Source: Roseiconus nitratireducens
GTDB lineage: Bacteria > Planctomycetota > Planctomycetia > Pirellulales > Pirellulaceae
Direction: 5' to 3'
NCBI RefSeq assembly: GCF_008629675.1
Contig: NZ_VWOX01000003.1
Span: 434,001 to 498,000 of the forward strand
DNA length: 64,000 nt
This document shows positions 34,708-44,656 of this stretch, piece by piece; position 1 is the stretch's first letter, and each line of letters begins with the position of its first letter. Both the position numbers and the translations under genes were made by a program. Under the pieces are notes generated by a model. The model saw only the letters and a program-made list of their open reading frames with translations, ran no database searches and was not told the DNA's origin.

Positions 34708-37700
34708 CTAGGGTTGGTCTTGCAATGCCTTCACCTGGAAGGCTTTGAAGACCGCGTCGGTGTTGACGACGCGCAGGCCGATGCTGCCCGCGGCGTAGGT
34801 TTTGTCTCGAAATTCCAGTTTTTGATCGCCGTTGTGCTTCACTTCGATACGGTCTCCTTGCATCCGGACGGTGAGCCGTTGGGGCTCGGCGGGGCGGAGC
34901 TCCGTCTTGGCTCGGGCCAGTTCTTTCCAGCCGGCTCCATCGGTGCGGCCCAAGATGACCAACCCGGTGCGTGGGATCAGCCCGGCGAAGTACGCGCGTT
35001 GGGCATCGTACCCGACCGACGCCCCCGAGCATCGAAACAGCAACCCGGCGTCTCGGGATTCCGCGCCCCCCTGAAAATCAATCGTGACCGAGGCCTCAAA
35101 ATTGGTCGGCGCCGGCGACCCCAGGACCACTTTTTCACCGCTGCGATAGTCGTTGATCGGATGCTGCGGACGCTTGCCAAGACGGATCCAGTTGTCCTGC
35201 GACTCGAAGAACTGGTGATGGCCGAAGTACTGGAAGTCGCCGGTGTCGGTGGAAACCGATCGGTCCGCTTCTCCCGACGGTCGCGGCATCGGTACGCCCG
35301 CGGGAACGGGTCGGCCCAGCACCGGATAGCCGCGTCGACCGACCTTCATCGGCTGCACAAAAATCGCTCGCCGCCAGCCCGGTTCTCGATCTCGCTTGGC
35401 ATGAAAGACATGCCACCATTGGGCTCCGTCGAGCGATCGGACGAAGCACGAGTGCCCAACGCCGAATGTCGCATTGGTGCTCTCAAAGACGGGCTTGTCG
35501 CGTTTCTTCCAGGAATCTGGGTTCATCGGATCGTCACCGTGCAACTCCAACAGCCCCAACTTGTAAGTCGGCAACCAGGAGGCTCCGCAGGAATACACAA
35601 CGGCCGTGCTGCCCTTGGCCTGAAAGACTTGCGGTCCTTCATTCAGCCCCCGACCATTCTGGTTCGGCTCCGTTCGCTCCCAAGGATAATCATCGTTAGC
35701 GCACAGTCGGACGCGTGGGCCCTTCAATTCGGTCGGCGATTTCATTCGTGCGATGTAGAGGTATTGTTGGTCCGTGCCGGGCGCATCCCAGCCCGACCAA
35801 ATCGCATAACGTTGGTTCCCAAGTTCGAGAACCGTCATGTCGATGGCCCAGATGTTCGGCGAATTGCGTTCATCCCCTTCGCCGGTCGCCAGCGGGCCGA
35901 CCAGTTCGTATTCGCCCAGCGGATCCGAAGTCTTGGAGCGCAGCACGTACGCAAGATGGTTCTCGTTGCGACCGTCGGACGCCGCAAAGTAGACGTGCCA
36001 TCGTCCGTCCAAGAAATGCAGCTCCGGCGCCCAGATCTCTTTCGAATAACGGCCCTCCTCCGGAGCCGTCCAAACGATGTGCTTCTTTCCCAGCGACGTG
36101 AGCGATTCGCTGGTGTGGATCGCAATGCCGCGGTTGCCTTCGGAAAAGCACCACAGATAGCGTTCCGCGTTCGGATCGCGAACCACCCACGGATCGGCGC
36201 CTTCACCGATCGGATTGACGAATTCGCTTGACGGCAATGCCGCGGCGGCCGGAACGCCCTGCCATTCGGGATCCCCCGCGTCAGCCGGCAATTCCGCATT
36301 CCACGCCATCAGCTCGCGATGCAAACGATCGGCGACCTCCGGATGCTCTTGAACCACGTTCGTCGTCTCGGAGGCGTCCTGCAGGAGATCGTACAATTGA
36401 CGATCACCTCCGTCGTAGTTGACCAAATACTTCCAGCGTCCGTCTCGAACGGCCAAGTCGGGGTTGTCTTCTTGATCGTTGCCGGGGCGATCCGGGGGGC
36501 GACGCCAAAAGATCGGTGCTTGACGGCTTTCGGTACTTTTCCCCAACAGCGTCTGCATCAAGTCTTCACCATCCAGGCTGGCGTCGTTCGGCGGCGCGGT
36601 CCCGGTGAAGCTGTAAAGCGAACGGTTGACGTCCAAGGCGCAGAGCAACGATTCCTGATTGATCGTTCCTGCGGCGTCTTGGGCCAGGAACCCGGGCCCC
36701 CAAACGATCAGCGGCGAACGAATTCCCCCTTCGTACAGCCATGTTTTCGCACCGCGAAGCGGATCGGAAGATCCAGCGCCCTGTTCGTGACCGTTGTCGG
36801 ACATCACGAGGATCAAGGTATTTTGAAGCAGCTCCGGATCATTGCGGATGCGATCGAACAGCGGAGCCAACTGCTGATCCATCGCGTCCAGCACGGCATA
36901 GTAGAGTTCGCGTTTCCCTTCGCCCGTCGCATCTCGCAGGACTTTGGGAGGAAAGAACGGCGAATGCACATCGTCGGGCCAGACGTTGACAAAGAACGGT
37001 TCGCCGGTCTGATCAGCCCGATCAATCATCTCTAGCGCCGCGTCGACGAACTCGGAAGTGATCACCGAACGATCCTGCCAACGGATCGGCCCGCGCCCCA
37101 GGTTGGCGGATCCCAAGTCGTGCTTTTGCACCGGCTTGCCGTCGTACGCATCTTTCAATGGCAGCACTCGGGGACCGAGTCCTTCAAAATTGGTGAGGCT
37201 GGCGTCGAAGCCGTATTCCTGGATCAGCGGCGCCTCGCCCACATCGCGTTGGCCGCCCATATGCCATTTGCCAAAATGCCCGGTGAGGTAGCCGGACTCT
37301 TTCAGCTGGCGCGCGAGCATGGGAGCCTGCGGGTCCAACCACTGGGCCATCCCCCGCGAACGATTTGCCTGGCGGTTGGCCAAATAAGAACTGATGCGGT
37401 GCCGGTGAGGATACTGTCCGGTACTGAGTGCCACTCGGGATGGAGAGCAGATCGGAGAGTTCACGTAGAACTGGGTGAAACGCAAGCCCTCGTCGGCCAA
37501 GCGATCGATGTTTTCCGTCTTCACAAGGGTCCCGCCGAAACAAGACAAATCCGACCAGCCCATGTCATCGATGAACACCGTGATGACGTTGGGGCGGACC
37601 GGATTGTCCGGGTTTGATTGAGCCGAGACGCGGGTCGAGAGCAATGAGACCAGGAGAATTCCGACGATCAGCACCCGTCGTTTGCGGGTGACGGGGAGCT

Positions 37701-37716
37701 GAGACCAAAGAGTCAT
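34708..37716 (-). CDS. Sulfatase fused to a GH43-like glycosidase and a jelly-roll domain
   Basis: 1002 residues from the ATG at 37716, which starts a clear signal peptide (RKRRVLIVGILLVSLLSTRVSA); 70 more in-frame residues upstream lie in a repeat. Residues about 40-480 are a formylglycine sulfatase: NVITVFIDDMGWSDL, PICSPSRVALSTGQY with the modifiable Cys at 90, GHFGKWHMGG and MSDNGHEQG. A GH43-like five-bladed propeller follows (about 520-820): ADPWVVRD (catalytic Asp), KEIWAPELHFLDGRWHVYF, LNEGPQVF (catalytic Glu) and FGVGHSCFV. The last ~170 residues are a concanavalin-like jelly roll (NFEASVTIDF, GLLFRCSG). One exported protein could thus desulfate and cut a sulfated, arabinose- or xylose-containing glycan. 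An XylR-type regulator lies upstream on the same strand. Confidence 0.88.
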   Translation of the reverse strand: MTLWSQLPVTRKRRVLIVGILLVSLLSTRVSAQSNPDNPVRPNVITVFIDDMGWSDLSCFGGTLVKTENIDRLADEGLRFTQFYVNSPICSPSRVALSTGQYPHRHRISSYLANRQANRSRGMAQWLDPQAPMLARQLKESGYLTGHFGKWHMGGQRDVGEAPLIQEYGFDASLTNFEGLGPRVLPLKDAYDGKPVQKHDLGSANLGRGPIRWQDRSVITSEFVDAALEMIDRADQTGEPFFVNVWPDDVHSPFFPPKVLRDATGEGKRELYYAVLDAMDQQLAPLFDRIRNDPELLQNTLILVMSDNGHEQGAGSSDPLRGAKTWLYEGGIRSPLIVWGPGFLAQDAAGTINQESLLCALDVNRSLYSFTGTAPPNDASLDGEDLMQTLLGKSTESRQAPIFWRRPPDRPGNDQEDNPDLAVRDGRWKYLVNYDGGDRQLYDLLQDASETTNVVQEHPEVADRLHRELMAWNAELPADAGDPEWQGVPAAAALPSSEFVNPIGEGADPWVVRDPNAERYLWCFSEGNRGIAIHTSESLTSLGKKHIVWTAPEEGRYSKEIWAPELHFLDGRWHVYFAASDGRNENHLAYVLRSKTSDPLGEYELVGPLATGEGDERNSPNIWAIDMTVLELGNQRYAIWSGWDAPGTDQQYLYIARMKSPTELKGPRVRLCANDDYPWERTEPNQNGRGLNEGPQVFQAKGSTAVVYSCGASWLPTYKLGLLELHGDDPMNPDSWKKRDKPVFESTNATFGVGHSCFVRSLDGAQWWHVFHAKRDREPGWRRAIFVQPMKVGRRGYPVLGRPVPAGVPMPRPSGEADRSVSTDTGDFQYFGHHQFFESQDNWIRLGKRPQHPINDYRSGEKVVLGSPAPTNFEASVTIDFQGGAESRDAGLLFRCSGASVGYDAQRAYFAGLIPRTGLVILGRTDGAGWKELARAKTELRPAEPQRLTVRMQGDRIEVKHNGDQKLEFRDKTYAAGSIGLRVVNTDAVFKAFQVKALQDQP

Positions 37717-37837
37717 TTGATTCCGAGTTTTCGAGGCGTTTTGTGGGGGAAGATTCGCGAGGTCTTGTGGGCGGGGCGAACCGAGGGGGCCGCTCATTGT
37801 AGTCTTTGTGCTGTGATCGGAGAGCCTTGGCCCGTGG

Positions 37838-37962
37838 GGCTGCTGTCGTCCCTTCGGGACTTTGCTGTGAGGGGGAGGCTTACCGGCGGGCAAGCCCGGG
37901 TTTGCCCACCGGGAACGGTCTGACAAACACTCTCCCAGCCCCGAAGGGGCGACAGACAGGAT
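37838..37962. repeat. REP-like palindromic units, facing pair
   Basis: GGCTGCTGTCGTCCCTTCGGG (37838 onward) and the inverted CCCCGAAGGGGCGACAGACAGG-type unit (37936-37962) enclose ACCGGCGGGCAAGCCCGGGT-like palindromes in the gap between sulfatase and regulator genes. Confidence 0.6.
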
Positions 37963-37965
37963 TCG

Positions 37966-39147
37966 TCAGTCGGGGTGCTTGTTGCGGGTGGCCGTTTGAT
38001 CTCGGCGGTATTGGCCCGGTGGCACGCCAACTTGCTTTTTGAACGCGACGCTCATGTGTTCCTGGCTCTGAAACCCGGTCTGGCGAGAGATCACGCCCAG
38101 CGTCAGATCACTGTTGAGCAACAGCGCACTAACGGCCTCGATGCGCCGACGCATGATCTCTTGATGGGGTGTCCTTCCGACGATTTCGCGAAAACGCCGT
38201 TCCAAGATCCGGCGCGAAAGCGGAACGGCCTGCAGGATGTCTTCGACTTTGATCCCCTCGCAGCAATGGTCGCGCACGAACCGCACCGCCGCGGCAATCT
38301 CCGCGTCTTCGGTGGCGACGACATCCGTTGACATCCGCGTTGCAATCCCCAGCGGAGGAATCAATCGCGAAGCCACCTCCTGCTTCCGTTTTCGTCTTCG
38401 TTCTCGCATCATCCGGTCCAGCATTTCCGCGGCTTCACGCCCGGTCTGTTCGGCCGCCGGGATGATGCTTGAGAGCGGAGGGGTGCACAGATCACAAAGC
38501 AGTTCATCATTGTCGGCTCCCAACACCGCGATTTCGAACGGCACTTTGATCTGCTTCTGCCGACAGATGTCCAACACTTCCAATGCCTTCTTGTCATAAC
38601 AGGCAAAAAGTCCGACCGGCTTGGGTAACCGTCGTAGCCAATTGGTCAGACGGCGACGATCGGTGCTGGGACTCTTGCGCGACGTGGCCCGACTTTCAAA
38701 AACGTGGCAATCGGAGCCATCGGCGGCAGCATGCTGCTCGAACGCGTGCTGACGGTTTCGCGACCATTCAAACAGGGCGTCACCACAATACGCAAACGTT
38801 CTCAGACCACGCTCACGCAGGTGACTGTAGGCGAGCGCAGCAATCGCGCGGTCGTCGGTTTCGATGTAGGGAATGTCGGGCAGGGCCCGGGCCGCGCTGA
38901 CGTCCACGACCGGCAGCTTCAACGGTCGGACGGCGCGGGCGATCGCTTCGTTCTCGATCCGCGCGATCAGCCCATCGCCCCGCCAGTTTTTGAGCCAGGC
39001 GGGTGGCCGCGCGCCACGTTCCTGCTCCGGCAAATAGATCGACCAGCGCGGGTTCTGATGCGTGTAGGAGGCAATCCCCCGCAACAATCCACGCGCGTAT
39101 GCGTTGGATGTTTCGATCAACAGGGCGACGGAAAGTTGTTGCGGCAT
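37966..39147 (-). CDS. XylR-type AraC-family regulator
   Basis: 393 residues from the ATG at 39147 (a start 33 nt upstream is possible). The N-terminal ~270 residues form a LacI/periplasmic-binding-protein-like sugar sensor (VALLIETSNAYARGLLRGIASY, GLFACYDKKALEVLDICRQ, VLGADNDELLCDLCTPPLSSI). The C-terminal ~105 residues are a double helix-turn-helix AraC domain (VPLSRRILERRFREIVGRTP and ISRQTGFQSQEHMSVAFKKQ). It is divergent from the Gfo/Idh/MocA gene and upstream of the sulfatase-GH43 gene, so it probably controls one or both in response to a sugar. Confidence 0.9.
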   Translation of the reverse strand: MPQQLSVALLIETSNAYARGLLRGIASYTHQNPRWSIYLPEQERGARPPAWLKNWRGDGLIARIENEAIARAVRPLKLPVVDVSAARALPDIPYIETDDRAIAALAYSHLRERGLRTFAYCGDALFEWSRNRQHAFEQHAAADGSDCHVFESRATSRKSPSTDRRRLTNWLRRLPKPVGLFACYDKKALEVLDICRQKQIKVPFEIAVLGADNDELLCDLCTPPLSSIIPAAEQTGREAAEMLDRMMRERRRKRKQEVASRLIPPLGIATRMSTDVVATEDAEIAAAVRFVRDHCCEGIKVEDILQAVPLSRRILERRFREIVGRTPHQEIMRRRIEAVSALLLNSDLTLGVISRQTGFQSQEHMSVAFKKQVGVPPGQYRRDQTATRNKHPD

Positions 39148-39234
39148 CGGAAATGAATGGCGGGAATCGCGGCCGGTCAAAGGGCGTCAAAGCATCCCAC
39201 CAGCCCCAGCGAGAGCAGACGCAATTAGACATAA

Positions 39235-39264
39235 AGTATACGCTTTTTGACATTTCCTTGCCAA
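39235..39264 (-). promoter_or_regulatory. Promoter of the XylR-type regulator
   Basis: On the minus strand TTGGCA (39264-39259) and TATACT (39240-39235) are separated by 18 bp, a good sigma-70-type match, about 80 nt upstream of the regulator start. An AAAG-TATACG-CTTT inverted repeat (39233-39246) overlaps the -10 box and could be an operator. A TTGACA on the plus strand (39247-39252) has no convincing -10. Confidence 0.5.
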
Positions 39265-39425
39265 ATGCGACGGCTAGAGTGGTTGCAGCTGAACGCTCCC
39301 TCACCTCACCCCCGGCAACCGTCGCACGGCTTCCGCGATCGGCGACGCGGCGTCTTCACGCCGTCCTTGCCACCGGGGGCGAGGTGAGGCTTTTCCCAAA
39401 TCCCTACCCTCCGATGGCTGCTGTG

Positions 39426-40562
39426 ATGACAGATACCAAATTGAAAATGGCAATGGTTGGACTCGGTTTTGGTTCCGAGTTCATCCCGATCTACCAGGCT
39501 CACCCGGACGCCGATGTGATCGCGATCTGTCGTCGCAACGAAACCGAACTGAACAAGACCGGTGACGAGTTCGGTATCGACAAGCGGTATCGAGATTACG
39601 ACGAAGTGCTTGCCGATCCCGAGATCGACTGCGTGCACCTGAACAGCCCGATCGGCGATCACGCTTGGATGTCGTTGCGAGCACTGGATGCCGGGAAGCA
39701 CGTGATGTGCACCGTCCCGATGGCGACGACGATCGACGAGTGTCGCCAGATCGTTGAAAAGGTTCAGGAGACCGGGCTGAAATACATGATGGCCGAAACG
39801 GTCGTCTACAGCCGGGAATTCCTGTACCTCAAGCAACTCTACGAGGCCGGTGATCTGGGTGAGATCCAGCACCTGGCCGCCTCCCACCCCCAAGACATGG
39901 ACGGATGGCCGGACTATTGGAAGGACATGGTTCCGATGCACTACGCGACCCATGTGGTCAGTCCCTGTCTGGGGCTGGTCAACGGGTTGGCCGAGTCGGT
40001 CAGTTGCTTCGGTTCGGGAGCGGTGCGTGAAGAGATTGCGCGTCGTTCGGGCAATCGGTTCGCCGTCCAAAGTTGCCACATCAAAATCGCCGACAGCGAT
40101 CTTGTCGCCCACGTCTGGCGGGCTCTGTACGACGTCGCACGGCAGTATCGCGAAAGCTTTGACGTGTACGGCACCAAGAAGAGCTTCGAATGGACGCTGA
40201 TCGAAGACGAGCCTCACGTGATGCACGTTGCCAAGCGGCCCGAGCCCGAGATCCCCGAAAAGATCGTGGTTCCGGACTTTGCTCCGTTGCTGCCCGAACC
40301 GATTCGTCGCTTCACGATGCCCCAAGAGATCCACGATACCGATCACCTGTCGTTTGTGCAGGGCGGTGGCCACGGCGGATCTCATCCCCACCTGGTTCAC
40401 GAGTTTGTCAGCGCGGTGCGTGAAGACCGAGACCCGTGGCCCAACGCGCAAACCAGTGCCAACTGGACCTGTGTCGGCATCTGTGCTCACGAGTCTTCCC
40501 TGCAGGGAGGAAAGATTATCGAATTGCCGGAATTCACGCGACAAGCAGCCGTGAGCGCATGA
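39426..40562 (+). CDS. Gfo/Idh/MocA-family oxidoreductase
   Basis: 378 residues from the ATG at 39426 (ATG at 39414 also possible; the frame further upstream lies antisense to the regulator). The N-terminal Rossmann fold shows MAMVGLGFGSEFIPIY, ADVIAICRRNETE, YDEVLADPEIDCVHLNSP and AGKHVMCTVPMATT; the C-terminal alpha/beta domain has the substrate-side MMAETVVYSREFLYLKQLYE and the HxxxH-like PMHYATHVVSPCLGLV. It likely oxidises or reduces a sugar or inositol derivative with NAD(P). Divergent from the XylR-type regulator, which is its likely controller. Confidence 0.9.
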   Translation: MTDTKLKMAMVGLGFGSEFIPIYQAHPDADVIAICRRNETELNKTGDEFGIDKRYRDYDEVLADPEIDCVHLNSPIGDHAWMSLRALDAGKHVMCTVPMATTIDECRQIVEKVQETGLKYMMAETVVYSREFLYLKQLYEAGDLGEIQHLAASHPQDMDGWPDYWKDMVPMHYATHVVSPCLGLVNGLAESVSCFGSGAVREEIARRSGNRFAVQSCHIKIADSDLVAHVWRALYDVARQYRESFDVYGTKKSFEWTLIEDEPHVMHVAKRPEPEIPEKIVVPDFAPLLPEPIRRFTMPQEIHDTDHLSFVQGGGHGGSHPHLVHEFVSAVREDRDPWPNAQTSANWTCVGICAHESSLQGGKIIELPEFTRQAAVSA

Positions 40563-40568
40563 TCGATT

Positions 40569-40641
40569 GCTGCCTCAACTTCCGGAGGCAGCATGAATGC
40601 GAGGTCGTGTTGGCAGTTCTCGCCAAACGCCACGACCTCGC
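40569..40641 (+). terminator. Two strong hairpins after the Gfo/Idh/MocA gene
   Basis: The first, GCTGCCTC (40569-40576) with GAGGCAGC (40585-40592), begins 7 nt after the stop. The second is nested: GCGAGGTCGTG (40599-40609) with CACGACCTCGC (40631-40641), and inside it TTGGC (40610-40614) with GCCAA (40622-40626). Neither has a T tract, so they may be rho-dependent or 3'-end stabilising structures. Confidence 0.5.
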
Positions 40642-40791
40642 CGTCAAACGATCAAGGATCCTTCCCTCGCTGATGCTCACCCAACCTTGAGAAGGTGGGT
40701 GAAGAAAAGTTGGCACGACTTTCTTGTGGGCAAGTTCCTGCGTTTGCTCCTGATATTCTCCCGCCCCCATCCTCCTTCCATCTCAATCGCC

Positions 40792-43700
40792 ATGCCTCGT
40801 TTTTCGCGACTGATTTTGCGTTTGCCTTTGACGCTGATCCTGTTTGCCCCCTCCGTCTTGATCACGGCCGCCGAACCGGCAAGCCGGACCTCGAAGCCTT
40901 CCCTGTCCCCCGCCATGACGCCGATGCGTGGCACCGACAGCGACTTCGAATACGTCGATGTCGGCAAACAGATCCCCAACTACACGCCGTCCGATGAATG
41001 GGGTGTCCAGGGTGAACCGCTGAATCTGATGCAGAAACCGCTGGCCCCCGAAGTTTCGATGAAACACTTCGTGGTCCCGGAGGGCTTCCACGTCGAACTG
41101 TTTGTTTCCGAACCGCAGTTGAAAGGAAAGCCGATTTGCATGGCTTGGGATGAACGTGGCCGGTTGTGGGTCGCCGAGACGTATGACTACCCCAACGAGT
41201 TGCAACCGGAGAATCGTGGACGCGACAAGATCCGAATCTGTGAAGACACCGATGGGGACGGGCGTGCGGACAAGTTCACCGTGTTCGCCGAAGCGTTGAG
41301 CATCCCGACCAGCATGGCATTCACCGCCGACGGGGTTTTGGTGCAGAACGGTAACGAAACCCTGCTGCTGACCGATACCGATGGCGACGACGTCGCCGAC
41401 CAGCGTCAGGTCGTCGTGACCGGATGGGAGTTGGGTGATACGCACGGCGGCGTCAGCAACTTTCAATACGGTTTGGATAATTGGATCTGGGCCATGCAGG
41501 GGTACAACAACTCCGCACCCAAAACTCGCAACGGTCCGCAGGGCCGCTTCCGAATGGGATTCCTGCGGATGCGAACCGACGCGGCCGAGGTCGAGTTCAT
41601 TCGCTCGACGAACAACAACACCTGGGGGCTGGGGATCAGCGAAGAGGGCCTGATTTTCGGATCCACCGCGAACGGCAATCCCAGCATCTACATGCCGATC
41701 CCGAACCGTTATTACGAACGGGTCCGCGGCTGGACGCCATCGCTGACGCTCTCTTCGATCGCCGACACGAACGAATTTCATCCGATCACCGACAAGGTGC
41801 GGCAAGTCGATCATCACGGCGGGTACACCGCTGCGGCCGGACACGCCCTGTACACCGCGCGCGCCTACCCCGAAGCGTACTGGAACCGCGTGTCCTTTGT
41901 GGCCGGCCCGACCGGCCATTTGGTCGGTGCGTTCGTGCTGGAATCCGAAGGAACCGATTTCCATTCATCCAGCCCCTTCAACCTGATTGCCAGCGACGAC
42001 GAGTGGTCGGCGCCGATCATGGCGGAAGTGGGCCCCGACGGAAACGTCTGGGTCATGGACTGGTACAACTACATCGTCCAACACAATCCGACGCCCCAAG
42101 GATTCGAAACGGGCAAGGGCAGTGCGTACGAAACGGAATTGCGCGACAAGAAACACGGACGGGTCTACCGCATCGTCCCCGATCAAGCCGATCCCGTTTC
42201 GGTGCCCAACCTGGCCGAAGCATCGGCGGGCGAACGCGTCGACGCGTTGTCGCATCCAACGATGCTGGTTCGCAAACACGCTCAGCGATTGCTGGTTAAA
42301 GCAGGGGATCCCGGTGTCGCGGACCGCCTGATCCAACTGATTGAAAATCAAAAAACGGACGCCATCGGATTGAACGTCGGCGCGATCCACGCGTTGTGGA
42401 CGCTGCACGGCCTGGAATTGTTGGACGGAAAAAATCCTCAGGCAACCGCGGCAGCGATTGGAGCGTTGCGTCATCCTTCGGCCGGTGTCCGACGCAACGC
42501 GGCTCAAGTGCTGCCGGCTGATGACGCGTCTATTTCAGCGTTGCTGTCAGCGGTCAATGATTCGGAACCGCAGGTTCGGTTGGCAACGCTGCTGGCCTTG
42601 TCAGATCATTGCCGGGCGGCGCAGGCCGAAGGCGCCGCAGACGACGCGGGGCGCGTCTTGCAACAGGTCTTGAGCGATGAAAACAACCTCAGCGACCGCT
42701 GGATCCCCGATGCGATCACCAGCGCCGCAGCATCGGTTGCACCGCAGTTTTTGACTCAGGTCGGACGATTGCAGTTGAGCCGCCAGGACGAAATGCGGAC
42801 GCGACAATTGAAGATTCTGAGCATCGTCGCCGACCACCTGGCCCGTGGCGAAGCCGTGGGAGAAGCTCCCGAGATCCTTGCATCGCTGCAGACCGCCGAT
42901 CCCGCGGCCCTGGGCGCCGTGGTCACAGGGCTGTATCGCGGTTGGGACGGTCAGGCCAAGACCCAACTGAGCGAATCCGTCGAATCAAAATTGGAGGCGC
43001 TGTATCCAAGAATCGCCACGGCCAACCGAAGTGAATTCATTCGCCTGGCGGAACGCTGGGGAAGCGACAAACTGGCTCAATTCGGCGACCAGATTGTCGA
43101 GGACTTGACCGATAAAATCGAGGACGAGGACCTGAGCGCCGGTGAGCGATTGGAAGCTGCGAAGCAACTGGTTGAGTTCCGTAACGAAAACATCGAAGTG
43201 GTTGAGAGCTTGCTGGATCTGGTGACCCCGCAAGCGGCACCGGAACTGTCGACCGGGTTGGTCCGAGCGGTGTCGCAAAGTTCGTCCGAAGAAGCCGGCA
43301 AGGCAATTATCGAGGCCCTGCAGTCCATGACCCCGAAGGTCAAATCCGCCGGCATCCGAGCCCTGCTGTCGCGTCAGGCATCCACGACGGCCGTTCTGGA
43401 CGCGATTGAAGACGGAAAGCTGTCGTTGAACGACTTGGCGTTGGACCAACGCGAAGCGCTCGCCAACCACCCCAATCGCCAGATTCGACAACGCGCGGGA
43501 AAAATCCTGGAACAGGGCGGGGCGATCCCCAGTGCGGACCGCCAGGAAGTTCTGGACCGATACGTTGCCGCCACCAATCAATCGGGTGACCCGACGCGTG
43601 GCAAAGCACTCTTCACCGAACACTGTTCCAAGTGTCACGTGCACAGCGGCCTGGGGGTTGCCGTCGGACCGGATCTGACGGGCATGGCCGTGCACCCCAA

Positions 43701-44571
43701 GGAAGAACTGCTCGTTCACATTCTGGATCCCAGCCGTAGCGTGGAAGGAAACTTCCGAGCCTACAACGTGCTGACCATCGATGGTGACGTCATCAACGGG
43801 ATGCTGGGTTCCGAATCGAAGACGGCGATTGAAATCGTTGACACGACCGGCAAGAAACAAACCGTGTTGCGTGATGACATTGAACAGTTGAGTGCATCGA
43901 GAAACTCGATCATGCCATCTGGCTTTGAGAAGTCCATCTCAATCGAGCAAATGACCGACCTGCTGGAGTTCCTGACCAGCGGCGGGAAGTTTGTTTCGCT
44001 GGATCTGCGGTCGGTAGCGACGACGCCCAGCGACCGCGGCATGTTCATCAATCGCGACAGCCCTGCCGAGCGTTTGGATCTGCAGGACTGGTCCCCCAAA
44101 ACCGTCGCGGGCGTCCCGTTCCGATTGATCGACCCGGCCGATGGCACGGTCAAGAACGTGATCGTGTTGCACAGCCCCAACGGTCCGGTCAGCCGAACAA
44201 TGCCACGGAAAGTCCAACTGGAGGTGGGCGCCCGGGCCAAGGCCATCCACTTTCTCAGCGGCGTCGCCGGCTGGGGATACCCCTACGGCGACGCAGCGGC
44301 TCCCGCGTTGACGGTGCGGCTTCATTACGCCGACGGAGGATCCGAGGACCACGAGTTGTTGGACGGAGTGCATTTCGCGGATTACATCCGCCGCGTTGAT
44401 GTCCCGAAATCGCAGTTCGCCTTTGCCGCGGGAGATGCGCAAGTCCGCTACTTTGCGGTGTCCCCACAGCGATCCGACGCAATCGATTCGATGGAGCTGA
44501 TTGACGGTTCCGACGCCATCGCGCCGGTCGTGCTGGCGATCACCATCGAATCGCCCACAGCGGATCATTGA
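40792..44571 (+). CDS. PVC-type heme-binding CxxCH protein
   Basis: 1259 residues from the ATG at 40792, which starts a signal peptide (PRFSRLILRLPLTLILFAPSVLITAAEP is the leader region, residues 2-29). Domains: a propeller-like membrane-bound dehydrogenase domain (about 70-480; WDERGRLWVAETYDYPNE, ICEDTDGDGRADKFTVFAE), a HEAT-repeat helical region (about 480-940), a cytochrome c domain with GKALFTEHCSKCHVHSG and GPDLTGM, then the conserved ILDPSRSVEGNFRAYNV stretch, and a C-terminal NPCBM-like beta domain. This layout is characteristic of planctomycetes and verrucomicrobia. It is presumed to oxidise a sugar or related substrate in the periplasm and pass electrons to its single heme; the substrate is unknown. 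It follows the Gfo/Idh/MocA gene on the same strand. Confidence 0.9.
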   Translation: MPRFSRLILRLPLTLILFAPSVLITAAEPASRTSKPSLSPAMTPMRGTDSDFEYVDVGKQIPNYTPSDEWGVQGEPLNLMQKPLAPEVSMKHFVVPEGFHVELFVSEPQLKGKPICMAWDERGRLWVAETYDYPNELQPENRGRDKIRICEDTDGDGRADKFTVFAEALSIPTSMAFTADGVLVQNGNETLLLTDTDGDDVADQRQVVVTGWELGDTHGGVSNFQYGLDNWIWAMQGYNNSAPKTRNGPQGRFRMGFLRMRTDAAEVEFIRSTNNNTWGLGISEEGLIFGSTANGNPSIYMPIPNRYYERVRGWTPSLTLSSIADTNEFHPITDKVRQVDHHGGYTAAAGHALYTARAYPEAYWNRVSFVAGPTGHLVGAFVLESEGTDFHSSSPFNLIASDDEWSAPIMAEVGPDGNVWVMDWYNYIVQHNPTPQGFETGKGSAYETELRDKKHGRVYRIVPDQADPVSVPNLAEASAGERVDALSHPTMLVRKHAQRLLVKAGDPGVADRLIQLIENQKTDAIGLNVGAIHALWTLHGLELLDGKNPQATAAAIGALRHPSAGVRRNAAQVLPADDASISALLSAVNDSEPQVRLATLLALSDHCRAAQAEGAADDAGRVLQQVLSDENNLSDRWIPDAITSAAASVAPQFLTQVGRLQLSRQDEMRTRQLKILSIVADHLARGEAVGEAPEILASLQTADPAALGAVVTGLYRGWDGQAKTQLSESVESKLEALYPRIATANRSEFIRLAERWGSDKLAQFGDQIVEDLTDKIEDEDLSAGERLEAAKQLVEFRNENIEVVESLLDLVTPQAAPELSTGLVRAVSQSSSEEAGKAIIEALQSMTPKVKSAGIRALLSRQASTTAVLDAIEDGKLSLNDLALDQREALANHPNRQIRQRAGKILEQGGAIPSADRQEVLDRYVAATNQSGDPTRGKALFTEHCSKCHVHSGLGVAVGPDLTGMAVHPKEELLVHILDPSRSVEGNFRAYNVLTIDGDVINGMLGSESKTAIEIVDTTGKKQTVLRDDIEQLSASRNSIMPSGFEKSISIEQMTDLLEFLTSGGKFVSLDLRSVATTPSDRGMFINRDSPAERLDLQDWSPKTVAGVPFRLIDPADGTVKNVIVLHSPNGPVSRTMPRKVQLEVGARAKAIHFLSGVAGWGYPYGDAAAPALTVRLHYADGGSEDHELLDGVHFADYIRRVDVPKSQFAFAAGDAQVRYFAVSPQRSDAIDSMELIDGSDAIAPVVLAITIESPTADH

Positions 44572-44656
44572 TCGGGTCCGCTTTGAGGAATCGTCCTCCA
44601 GTCGCAAAGCGATGAAAGCTCCCTGCCGTTGGCGCAAACCGACGGAGCCGGCGCGC

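Noticed and set aside
34681..36231. 516-codon plus-strand frame opposite the sulfatase-GH43 gene
   Set aside because: No family motif, arginine/proline-rich shadow composition, and the opposite strand has clear sulfatase and GH43 signatures.
39306..40544. 412-codon minus-strand frame opposite the Gfo/Idh/MocA gene
   Set aside because: Histidine/valine-rich shadow with no motif; the plus strand encodes a complete Rossmann-fold enzyme.
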